From Candidatus Schekmanbacteria bacterium RIFCSPLOWO2_02_FULL_38_14 (GTDB lineage: Bacteria; Schekmanbacteria; GWA2-38-11): 20,905 nucleotides of DNA. Shown piece after piece: positions 1 to 5,877 of the stretch (positions are counted from its first letter, which is position 1; every line of letters starts with the position of its first letter). The stretch is taken from NCBI GenBank assembly GCA_001790855.1, contig MGDH01000031.1, positions 1-20,905 on the forward strand. Reading direction: 5' to 3'. A model generated the notes under the pieces. The model was given only the letters and a program-made list of their open reading frames with translations, did not search any database and was not told the DNA's origin. The position numbers and the translations under genes are program-made.

Positions 1-637
1 CGAGCTGCACGGCACGCTTATCCGGATCTGCTGTAGGCAGCCGTACGCCGTTCATCTGTGAATTAACGTACCGGTCTGGCAGCCCTCGGACCACCGCGTA
101 TTTGTCGTCCTGTACCGTAGCGCCCGCTATCAGATTCAACGCGCTTGCCGCATCACTAACCCCCGCTTGACTTAACCATTCAGAACTGATCGAGTCCAAA
201 AGCGCCGGGCTTTCGACACGAAGCTGCAGCAAGCCGGCTTCTGTCCCGCCGACCTGTAGGTCCTGGACAACAAACTCCTCCATCTCCGTGAACTCGCCGG
301 ACAGCGAAGCCTCCACTTCCGTCATCTTTCCCGGTGAAACCACCACATTGGCTTGCACCTGCCGGGTGTAGCCATCTTTCGAAAAAACAAGCGTGTAGCT
401 TCTTGGCGGCACTTGACCGAAAACAAATTGGCCCTCATCCGTGGTGGTTGTTTTACCGCCCGTTTCAGCAATAGAAACCTGTGCGGCGGCAAGAGGTACG
501 CCAAAATCCTTGTCATACACAATACCGCGAATAGAGCCTGCTTGCTGAGCCAGAGCCATCTTTGTAAAGAAAAGCATCATAACTAGAAATATACAGCTAT
601 ACCACTTACGGTTATAGCCATTTACGGCTATAGCCAT
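1..637 (-). CDS. TonB-dependent receptor, N-terminal part (runs off left edge)
   Basis: Outer-membrane TonB-dependent receptor; 212 residues are visible and the C-terminal barrel lies beyond the window. From the ATG at 637 there is a signal peptide with hydrophobic core FLVMMLFF and likely cleavage after ALA at residue 30. A carboxypeptidase-regulatory-like beta-sandwich follows (about 35-112, including GIVYDKDFGVPLAAAQVSI and TTTDEGQFVFGQVPPRSYTL). The start of the plug domain is at about 140-212, with VVRGLPDRYVNSQMNG and RLPTADPDKRAV, a signature of receptors found beside secreted beta-helix proteins. An internal ATGATG at 580 is an alternative start, but it would cut off the signal peptide's basic end. 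Neither start has a clear ribosome binding site. The gene overlaps the small ORF upstream by 10 bases, which suggests translational coupling. The substrate is unknown. It is the last visible gene of a minus-strand operon that may be phosphate-regulated (inference). Confidence 0.85.
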   Translation of the reverse strand, partial: MAIAVNGYNRKWYSCIFLVMMLFFTKMALAQQAGSIRGIVYDKDFGVPLAAAQVSIAETGGKTTTTDEGQFVFGQVPPRSYTLVFSKDGYTRQVQANVVVSPGKMTEVEASLSGEFTEMEEFVVQDLQVGGTEAGLLQLRVESPALLDSISSEWLSQAGVSDAASALNLIAGATVQDDKYAVVRGLPDRYVNSQMNGVRLPTADPDKRAVQL

Positions 638-780
638 ATGCAATAACACCGATTGTTAAAAGCACAAATATGATCATTATTGAACGCATCCCAACCCTTC
701 TGAAAGTCAGCACACCACCCTTCTGTTGAAACCAGCAGAAGAACTGCAAGGGTGTAGAGAATAGTCAGCAGATTTTTCAT
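628..780 (-). pseudogene. truncated Sel1/TPR-like secreted ORF, 50 aa
   Basis: Short reading frame that starts two bases after the stop of the TPR lipoprotein gene. It encodes a signal peptide (MKNLLTILYTLAVLLLVSTE, likely cleaved after CA) followed by DFQKGWDAFNN, which resembles the N-terminus of mature Sel1-repeat proteins (typically ADFQKGxDAYNxGDY). After this the Sel1 similarity stops and the frame ends with a Cys-rich tail. Another frame over the same end encodes a hydrophobic peptide, MIIFVLLTIGVIAYGYSRKW. The simplest reading is a Sel1 protein gene cut by deletion, leaving its leader. A functional 50-aa secreted peptide that couples translation to the receptor gene is the alternative. 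Confidence 0.4.
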
Positions 781-782
781 AT

Positions 783-1988
783 TTACCACGGGCCTCCCAA
801 TCCCTTGTTAATCTGGCGAATTCTGGTCCATAGTTCAGCGTCAGGCTCTACCCCGTGCAAGGCCATTGAGAGGCAGGTGGCGGACAAATCTTCGGCTCGC
901 GGTCTGGAATTGGGATTTTCAACGCCTTCTTCAACGGCCCATTTATAAACCGCCAGTGCGGCCGATGTGTCGCCCATCGACTGATACGCCTCAGCAAGGG
1001 GGCGAAGCGCTCCGGCCCGGTAGATGTTCACAATCTTATCCCCTTGCGAATCAAAGAGGGCAAGGAGGGCATCCGCTTCGGTCCGCGCCTTTTGCCTATC
1101 GCTTGCCCGGAAGCGCAGTTCGACTAACTTTGATATCATAGGGATGCGGTGTTCCGGACGCCATTGGGCGCCATCCGTAAATAGCTGTGCTTCGTTAACC
1201 AGCTCAAGCGCCTTGGCTTTATCCTCATGATCCAGCGCAAACCCGGCCAGCTCCGTCAGCAGTTCAATCCGCTTAAAAATCGGTAATTTGCCCCAGGAAG
1301 TTTTCATTTTCTCTTCCACCAGCGAACGCCGCTCTGCATCGTCATAAAAACGGTTAAAGAGATTGGTGCACGCCTCCAGCGCATTCATTTGCTCGTCAAA
1401 ATCATCTTCCCCGGCAATCATTGCCTTCACCTCGGCTACCTTGCCCGATTCAGAATCTATTACACCCGTTTCAAACTGATCGGCCTGCCGGGTCTGTCCC
1501 AGCAAGGTGTACGTATTGGCAATTTTCACTCTGATTTGGTCTCTGCGCCAGCCTTCGGCAGACTCGGAAATCTGAACGGCAAGATCTAAGTATTGCTGCA
1601 CTTCGCCAGCGTAGCCGCGCCTGGCACAATAAAAAGCGAGGTCGGCATAACCTGCGCCACGGCGCCAGTTACCAATATTTTTAATAAGACTAAGCGCCCG
1701 CAGCGGTTGATCAAGTTCAAGAGATGCCGCAACGACCTTCTCCTGCAACAGCGACCGGTCTTTGATGTGCGGGTTAATCGGAATCGCCGAGGCCGTTTCA
1801 AAAGCGAGGTCGAGCAATTCGTTCTGATAAGCCGCAAGCGGCTTATCCGTTAGGAAGCCAACCACGCCAAACTTGTTTTGTGCAACATCATCTATTCTGT
1901 ACTGCTTGCCGCAACCGGCAGTGAACAAAAACAGCATGAAACCAGCCAACAAGAGGAAAAATCTTAATTTTACTATCAGTTTATTCAT
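783..1988 (-). CDS. TPR-type lipoprotein, 401 aa
   Basis: Predicted lipoprotein: a basic start (MNKLIVKLRF), a hydrophobic core and a lipobox ending FTAGC with the lipidated cysteine at residue 26. The rest is alpha-helical with tetratricopeptide-like pairs, for example QPLRALSLIKNIGNWRRGAG, EVQQYLDLAVQISES, DKAKALELVNEAQLF and DTSAALAVYKWAVEEG. It lacks the +2 Asp that would hold it in the inner membrane (Gly follows Cys), so an outer-membrane location is likely. It lies 24 bases after the beta-helix gene and 2 bases before the truncated ORF and the TonB receptor. A scaffold or accessory role for the receptor or its secreted partner is plausible, but the function is not known. The start has no strong ribosome binding site, in keeping with coupling to the gene upstream. 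Confidence 0.8.
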   Translation of the reverse strand: MNKLIVKLRFFLLLAGFMLFLFTAGCGKQYRIDDVAQNKFGVVGFLTDKPLAAYQNELLDLAFETASAIPINPHIKDRSLLQEKVVAASLELDQPLRALSLIKNIGNWRRGAGYADLAFYCARRGYAGEVQQYLDLAVQISESAEGWRRDQIRVKIANTYTLLGQTRQADQFETGVIDSESGKVAEVKAMIAGEDDFDEQMNALEACTNLFNRFYDDAERRSLVEEKMKTSWGKLPIFKRIELLTELAGFALDHEDKAKALELVNEAQLFTDGAQWRPEHRIPMISKLVELRFRASDRQKARTEADALLALFDSQGDKIVNIYRAGALRPLAEAYQSMGDTSAALAVYKWAVEEGVENPNSRPRAEDLSATCLSMALHGVEPDAELWTRIRQINKGLGGPW

Positions 1989-2012
1989 TTTTTTATATTC
2001 ACAATGTCCTAA

Positions 2013-4142
2013 TTACTTTTGAACCTTCACAGGTACTTTTGTTTTTAATGTGCCTGCCTTGAAAGTAACATTTGCTTTACCTTTTTTCCCCTTGGCTGTA
2101 ATCGTAAATGTGGCTTCACCATTTTCATCAGTATTAGCATTCTTTGGTGAAATCTTTATAGGACCCTGAATTATTGCCTTTACTTTTTGACCCTCAACTG
2201 GACAACCACCATTATCTGTCACTGTCACAGTTACATCACCGGCAGCCTTCCTCTTTAGTGCCAAACTGTCTGGATCCACAGCTATCAATTTAGCCTCGCC
2301 ATCACAAGGAGTTCCAGTTACAGTGAATACCGCCGTGATGTTTTTGTCTGCATCCATCGTCACCTGTCCGTCTGAGGTATCCCCGCTCCATCCCTCGAAG
2401 GTTGAACCGGCGTCAGGTGTTGCTGTGAGAGTTACGGCCGTGCCTTCGTTATAAACCTCATTACAATCCTCGCCGCAGTTTATTCCAGCAGAGTCGCTGG
2501 TAACCGTGCCGCTGCCTGCACCTGTCTTGGTTACTGTAAGGGTATATGTTCCTGCGATCATGCCGTAGGCATCAGCAGCCGTCCACCCTTTCACCCAGTT
2601 TTCACTGGCGCTGAAAGCGCCGCGATACGGAGCCGGTGTGAGAAACCCGTCGGAAATAGCCGCATCGGCACTGGTAAGTGCCGCATTGGCAGGACGTGGG
2701 TCTATTTTTACAACAGGAAGGACACCCTTACCTTCTGTAGAAGTAAACAACGGGCCGCGGGTAATGCTCACAATCGGAGCGTCTGCCGAAGCAGAGCCGG
2801 GAATGACCACATTATTCTTGGCCGGATTACTGGCGCCACCAACAGTTACGCCAACCGCATCCGATTCGGTGTAGGCGGACGCGTGAAGGTTACTGAAGAA
2901 CACACTGTCCGTGATTTCTGCGAGTTTGCCGGAAGTCTGAACCGTGTAGAGCGCATCAGCGTGGTTGAAGTCCCCAATCGAGCACCCGATGCAAGGATTA
3001 ACATTCGAAGTAACCGTGTAATCTGTCGTCCACGTATCCGCAAACGACAGCGTGCCGTTGTAGCCGTAGCCCTGGCCGCCGTCGCCGTCGCTGTTGTCAT
3101 TTTTAATAAGTCTTTCACCCAGATCCATAAAGATGCAGTTGCGATACTGAAGACGGGCGTTGTCACGCCAGGCCATTCCCTGATCCCCGTCAATCGGATT
3201 GCCAATGACGGTGGCATTATAGATCACGGACGTGGTCACTGGCTGCGCGTCAGAATCTTCCGCGCCGTCGGCTTCGAAAACGTTGTCACCCACACCGGAA
3301 CCCTGTTTGGCATCGGCGCTGTAGCCCTGAACGAGAAAAATGAACTGGGCTTTGCCGCGCCAGCCTTCATCAAGGTCGAAGCTGTCGTCACCGACGTTCC
3401 AGATGCTAATATATTTCAGGTTAACCGTGCCGCCCCAGATTTCAATACCATCATCCACATTGTTCATGATCTCAACATGATCGATATCGGTTTCGCGACC
3501 GACAGCACCCAACGACAGACCGTTGAGCTCGTTGGCGAGACCGATCACTTTACCGCCGTAACGCAGCGACAGATAGCTGATCGAACCGCTGTCGTCATTG
3601 TCATCGTTACCTCCGTACAGCGCGTAATTAGCATCAGTCAAACCTTCCATTTGCTTCTCATTTAAACCCGAAGGATCCTTTGTGTTGTCACCCACCGGAA
3701 GGCCCCCGTAATGAGAAGCGGAAATTAATCCTTCACCCATAATCGTCAGATTGCCCCACTCATTGGCACCCGCATGCCACTTCCCGGTTTTAGGGTCCCC
3801 GCCGCTGGGGTGGCCAGCGTCGGCTTTCCAGGTCGCCACATCATCAGTGGAGGTCATAATTACCGGGTTGTCTTTGGTGCCGTTCACAAAGATTTTAGCG
3901 CCGCGTGCCACAGCCAAACTACCGCCGGTACCGGTAGTACTCGCGATAACCGTACCTGCCTCGATGGTCAAAGTCGCGCCTGACAGAACGTATATCTGCT
4001 TCTCCAGCCTGTACACATTGTCCGCAGTCCACGTCGTGGAAGCGGTAATATTTTTCTCTACCTTCACCGTGGCCGCACCGGCAGTGCCGGCCATGAAAAG
4101 GGCCATCATGACCCCTAATACTGTTTTTCTCATGATTTTCAT
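2013..4142 (-). CDS. secreted beta-helix protein with InlB-like and Ig-like C-terminal domains, 709 aa
   Basis: Exported protein. The signal peptide is cleaved after AGA at about residue 23. Residues of about 30-510 form a repetitive beta-rich region typical of right-handed parallel beta-helices (IEAGTVIAS, ARGAKIFVNGT, WGNLTIMGEG, YLSLRYGG, HVEIMNNVDDGIEIWGG). Acidic stretches such as GGNDDNDDSGS and NSDGDGG could bind calcium. About 530-607 is a divergent InlB B-repeat type module (TYTLTVTKTGAGSGTV, CGEDC, FEGWSGDTSDG, ITAVFT), and about 612-709 is an invasin/BIG-1-like Ig fold (VDPDSLALKRKAAGDVTVTV, NTDENGEATFTITAKGKKGK). A strong ribosome binding site (AAGGAGG, 9 bases before ATG) supports the start. 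It heads the lipoprotein and TonB receptor genes, so it probably captures or presents the receptor's substrate at the cell surface. No catalytic motif was recognised. GC drops near the 3' end, which hints at a mosaic origin. Confidence 0.82.
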   Translation of the reverse strand: MKIMRKTVLGVMMALFMAGTAGAATVKVEKNITASTTWTADNVYRLEKQIYVLSGATLTIEAGTVIASTTGTGGSLAVARGAKIFVNGTKDNPVIMTSTDDVATWKADAGHPSGGDPKTGKWHAGANEWGNLTIMGEGLISASHYGGLPVGDNTKDPSGLNEKQMEGLTDANYALYGGNDDNDDSGSISYLSLRYGGKVIGLANELNGLSLGAVGRETDIDHVEIMNNVDDGIEIWGGTVNLKYISIWNVGDDSFDLDEGWRGKAQFIFLVQGYSADAKQGSGVGDNVFEADGAEDSDAQPVTTSVIYNATVIGNPIDGDQGMAWRDNARLQYRNCIFMDLGERLIKNDNSDGDGGQGYGYNGTLSFADTWTTDYTVTSNVNPCIGCSIGDFNHADALYTVQTSGKLAEITDSVFFSNLHASAYTESDAVGVTVGGASNPAKNNVVIPGSASADAPIVSITRGPLFTSTEGKGVLPVVKIDPRPANAALTSADAAISDGFLTPAPYRGAFSASENWVKGWTAADAYGMIAGTYTLTVTKTGAGSGTVTSDSAGINCGEDCNEVYNEGTAVTLTATPDAGSTFEGWSGDTSDGQVTMDADKNITAVFTVTGTPCDGEAKLIAVDPDSLALKRKAAGDVTVTVTDNGGCPVEGQKVKAIIQGPIKISPKNANTDENGEATFTITAKGKKGKANVTFKAGTLKTKVPVKVQK

Positions 4143-4231
4143 CTTTAATATCCTCCTTCATTAAGTTATTGTTACTTACTACTTCTTATATAGAACTTTA
4201 CAGGTTGACCATGAATCATCCTATCTTGTCG

Positions 4232-4258
4232 AAGGGAACCCTGTTTCTACGGTTCCTT
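4232..4258. repeat. hairpin just after the 67-aa gene
   Basis: An inverted repeat (AAGGGAACC / GGTTCCTT, one bulge) encloses CTGTTTCTAC. It starts at the stop codon of the 67-aa gene on the minus strand. No U-tract follows, so it is not a standard terminator. It could be a processing or stability site between the small gene and the beta-helix gene. Its loop sequence also occurs at 5794-5803 beside another hairpin, so it may be a fragment of a dispersed repeat. Confidence 0.4.
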
Positions 4259-4460
4259 AAGCAGCCAGACGAATTTGTCTCTCTCTACCTTTACATTCCC
4301 CTTTCACCCTTGCCTGACTTGCCTGGTAAAAAGGACAGTTCTTGTGGTTTTCCTCCACACAGTATCCATCATAACGAAACTCTAACGGATAAAGTGGTTC
4401 AGAAAAGATGGAATAGCACTCAGGAAACCCGAAGTCTTCATTCAAGAATTCACATTTCAT
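4257..4460 (-). CDS. small Cys-rich protein, 67 aa (paralogue of 5262-5450)
   Basis: Small cytoplasmic-looking protein without a signal peptide. It shares a pattern with the 62-aa protein at 5262-5450: MKCxxLxExFGxPEC near the start, then EFxYxxxC, then C-x7-CPF. Cysteines at residues 3, 15, 34 and 42 are conserved between the two, which suggests a zinc site or an Fe-S cluster; no function is known to me. The C-terminus ends in LAA, which resembles a ClpXP degron. The ATG is preceded by GGAGGTGATT, a near-perfect ribosome binding site that can be sequestered by an upstream complementary segment. It is the first gene of the unit that continues into the beta-helix/TonB genes, after a 114-base gap. 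The paralogue and shared leader make it a real gene despite its size. Confidence 0.75.
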   Translation of the reverse strand: MKCEFLNEDFGFPECYSIFSEPLYPLEFRYDGYCVEENHKNCPFYQASQARVKGECKGRERQIRLAA

Positions 4461-4461
4461 T

Positions 4462-4508
4462 AAATCACCTCCTTTCGCAAATTTTTTAAGTTTAACTGGA
4501 GGTAATTT
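4462..4508 (-). promoter_or_regulatory. Shine-Dalgarno-sequestering leader hairpin, copy 1
   Basis: In the mRNA, AAAUUACCUCC (from 4508 to 4498) is complementary over 11 positions (one U-G pair) to GGAGGUGAUUU (4472-4462), which is the ribosome binding site of the 67-aa gene. The loop is about 25 nt and AU-rich. The predicted transcript would begin just before the 5' arm. The same stem is kept in the second leader at 5455-5501. This is a candidate translation switch, such as an RNA thermometer, a protein-bound operator or a ligand-sensing element. Confidence 0.6.
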
Positions 4509-4517
4509 AGTAAGGCT

Positions 4518-4559
4518 TTATTACAGATGAATTATGGAGAGGTTAAATCCGTGTTAAAT
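4518..4559 (-). promoter_or_regulatory. promoter with PhoB/PhoP-like direct repeat, copy 1
   Basis: On the minus strand there are two copies of an ATTTAAC-type unit (4559-4552 ATTTAACA, 4548-4541 ATTTAACC) with an 11-base period, the geometry of Pho boxes. The proximal copy doubles as a -35 (TTAACC); 17 bases on lies TAATAA (4523-4518) as a -10. This predicts a start near 4511, at the foot of the leader hairpin. It is based on similarity by eye and on conservation in copy 2. Confidence 0.5.
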
Positions 4560-4571
4560 TTTTAAGCTTGT

Positions 4572-4736
4572 TTATTTAAACTTATACAGAAAGGTTTTGA
4601 TGAGTTTGAACATGAATTCATGATTAGGATGGGTAAATCTTTCTCCTTTTTTATTTTTTCCCCACAACAAAAAGGAATAACAAGAAAGGATGATTAGCAG
4701 AAGAAGAATTAATATAAGCATCTTGGAAAGCATCAT
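4572..4736 (-). CDS. small single-pass membrane peptide, 54 aa
   Basis: An ATGATG lies two bases after the stop codon of the PsiE gene. It opens a frame with one strong hydrophobic segment (MLILILLLLIILSCYSFLLW, about residues 6-25) and a basic tail (GKNKKGERFTHPNHEFMFKLIK). The position suggests translation coupled to psiE. There is only a weak purine-rich stretch before the start. A longer version starting inside psiE at 4802 is less likely. It resembles no family that I recognise, and it ends just upstream of the next promoter's repeat. Confidence 0.45.
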   Translation of the reverse strand: MMLSKMLILILLLLIILSCYSFLLWGKNKKGERFTHPNHEFMFKLIKTFLYKFK

Positions 4737-4738
4737 AA

Positions 4739-5191
4739 CTATTTTATTTCTTCCTTTGCTGGAGAATGTTTTATGGCTAAAAGTCTTACAAGGGCTAAAC
4801 AAAGAATTACCAATACAAGAGCAGTTATTTTTAAATAGTCTACATCCTTAAACCAGAAAATCATTACTTCTGTAAGCATTACAACTAACACGGTATCAAC
4901 AATGTAGCTGACCCTAACTCGTCCTTCAGAGAAATATATCAGAGTAGTTCTCAAAACCTCTACAATTGCTAAAAGGGTAAGAACATTAATAACAATAGTT
5001 CTTGAAGCTAATTGTATGTTATTTTCAAAGAATAATTTTAAATCCAAAAAACTCCAGATAGTTCCAGCTAAAAAGGCAAGAAGTATGCTTACAATAAGGG
5101 CGCTTAAGATTACTCTGGTGACTTTTTCAAAAACATTTATTACTTCGAAATTGAAAAATCTTTTTCTTGTTAATTCCATTAATAATTCCAT
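4739..5191 (-). CDS. psiE: PsiE-family phosphate-starvation-inducible membrane protein, 150 aa
   Basis: Integral membrane protein with four hydrophobic segments (about residues 25-50, 62-82, 95-112 and 120-140). The pattern VEVLRTTLIYFSEGRVRV, then a hydrophobic helix, then WFKDVDYLKITALVLVIL fits the PsiE family (PF06146), whose molecular role is not established but which is PhoB-regulated in E. coli. The length matches (about 130-150 aa). AAGGA lies about 10 bases before the ATG at 5191; a second in-frame ATG four codons on is possible. The gene lies 70 bases after the 62-aa Cys-rich gene and is probably co-transcribed with it from the Pho-box-like promoter, in line with the two-component system nearby. 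Confidence 0.78.
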   Translation of the reverse strand: MELLMELTRKRFFNFEVINVFEKVTRVILSALIVSILLAFLAGTIWSFLDLKLFFENNIQLASRTIVINVLTLLAIVEVLRTTLIYFSEGRVRVSYIVDTVLVVMLTEVMIFWFKDVDYLKITALVLVILCLALVRLLAIKHSPAKEEIK

Positions 5192-5261
5192 TAATTATGT
5201 TCCTTTTTATTAGATTTGAATCAAAGTAAAACTCTCCACTGGTAACTTACTACTAAAAAGT

Positions 5262-5450
5262 CTAAGCTGCCTTAAGGTCAGCAGTCAGAGCTAATCCTAA
5301 GTTTCTTATGAAGAAAGGACATACTCTGTAAGCTGCATGAATACAGAACTCTTCATAATGAAATTCTGAAAGACAGTAAGGCTCCTTCTTTGTGGACATG
5401 CTACTACATTCTGGAAGACCAAAACCCTCTTTTAAATGTGGACATTTCAT
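5262..5450 (-). CDS. small Cys-rich protein, 62 aa (paralogue of 4257-4460)
   Basis: Paralogue of the 67-aa protein with the same layout: MKCPHLKEGFGLPEC, SEFHYEEFC, then C-x7-CPFF. Conserved cysteines are at 3, 15, 36 and 44, with an extra one at 26. No signal peptide or membrane segment is seen. I recall similar small proteins with terminal YC...CPF motifs in sediment bacteria, but no assigned function. The C-terminus (ADLKAA) again ends in two alanines. The start is fixed by the strong GGAGGTGATT ribosome binding site, which sits in a hairpin-forming leader almost identical to that of the paralogue. It is the first gene before psiE. A metal-binding regulatory or adaptor role is a guess. 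Confidence 0.75.
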   Translation of the reverse strand: MKCPHLKEGFGLPECSSMSTKKEPYCLSEFHYEEFCIHAAYRVCPFFIRNLGLALTADLKAA

Positions 5451-5454
5451 TTTT

Positions 5455-5501
5455 AAATCACCTCCTTCCTTAAATTTTTTAAGTTTAACTGGAGGTAATT
5501 T
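5455..5501 (-). promoter_or_regulatory. Shine-Dalgarno-sequestering leader hairpin, copy 2
   Basis: Same element as at 4462-4508. The 5' arm AAAUUACCUCC (5501-5491) pairs with GGAGGUGAUUU (5465-5455), which is the ribosome binding site of the 62-aa gene. Substitutions between the copies fall in the loop, not in the stem. Confidence 0.6.
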
Positions 5502-5510
5502 AATATGGCT

Positions 5511-5552
5511 TTATTACAGGCAAATTATGGGAATGTTAAATGGATGTTAAAT
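5511..5552 (-). promoter_or_regulatory. promoter with PhoB/PhoP-like direct repeat, copy 2
   Basis: On the minus strand ATTTAACA occurs twice (5552-5545 and 5541-5534) with an 11-base period: TTTAACATCCATTTAACA. The second copy contains TTAACA (-35, five of six matches); a 17-base spacer leads to TAATAA (5516-5511). The predicted start is near 5504. The repeat period and core resemble Bacillus PhoP and enterobacterial PhoB sites. Confidence 0.55.
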
Positions 5553-5560
5553 TTTTGCAG

Positions 5561-5835
5561 GTCCCTCGCTCGTCATTGCGAAGGGCTTTAGCCCTGAAGC
5601 AATCTGACCCAAAGGGTCATTACGAGAGCCGATTTATCGGCTCGTGGTAATCTCGTCTGGATTGCTTCGCTTCGCTCGCAATGACATTACTCCGCAATCT
5701 CAGTTTTATGTAAATCAATTGCTTAGAGATTGCCACGTCGCTGTCGCTCCTCGCAATGACGCTCGTTATCCCATTTTTTAACAGACCTGAAGGTCTGTTT
5801 CTACAAACTGGATTCCCGCTTTCGCGGGAATGACA
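5561..5835. repeat. composite cluster of hairpin repeats
   Basis: Non-coding stretch after the kinase gene. Outer inverted ends GTCATTGCGA (5572) and TCGCAATGAC (5676-5685), with nested GAAGCAATC and GATTGCTTC, enclose three perfect hairpins: AGGGCT-TT-AGCCCT (5582-5595), GACCC-AAA-GGGTC (5606-5618) and GAGCCGAT-TT-ATCGGCTC (5626-5643). Further on are GCAATCTC/GAGATTGC, AACAGACCT-GA-AGGTCTGTT (5780-5799) and ATTCCCGC-TTTC-GCGGGAAT (5812-5831). Similar modules are common as dispersed repeats in bacterial genomes. No transposase or ORF is present. Confidence 0.75.
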
Positions 5836-5877
5836 TTCTGATAGGAAGATTTTGAAATTTTTAGGATTTAGAATTTT

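Larger units (their letters stand above)
5455..5556 (-). repeat. promoter-leader duplication (partner at 4462-4563)
   Basis: An ungapped comparison by eye with 4462-4563 gives about 88 matches in 102 bases, with one identical stretch of more than 30 bases. The duplicated unit covers the Pho-like repeat, -10, leader hairpin and ribosome binding site, and continues into the paralogous small genes. This points to an old tandem duplication of gene plus control region, with selection on the control region. Confidence 0.8.

Noticed and set aside
2883-3665. A 260-codon open frame on the plus strand
   Set aside because: It lies wholly opposite the beta-helix gene. Its sequence is a low-complexity mirror of that gene's repeats, without a start signal or a recognisable family.
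4232-4258. Rho-independent terminator after the 67-aa gene
   Set aside because: The stem is not followed by a T-run on the minus strand, and the beta-helix gene has no convincing promoter of its own nearby.
5561-5835. CRISPR array or insertion sequence
   Set aside because: The hairpins differ from each other, no regular repeat-spacer period exists, and there is no transposase.
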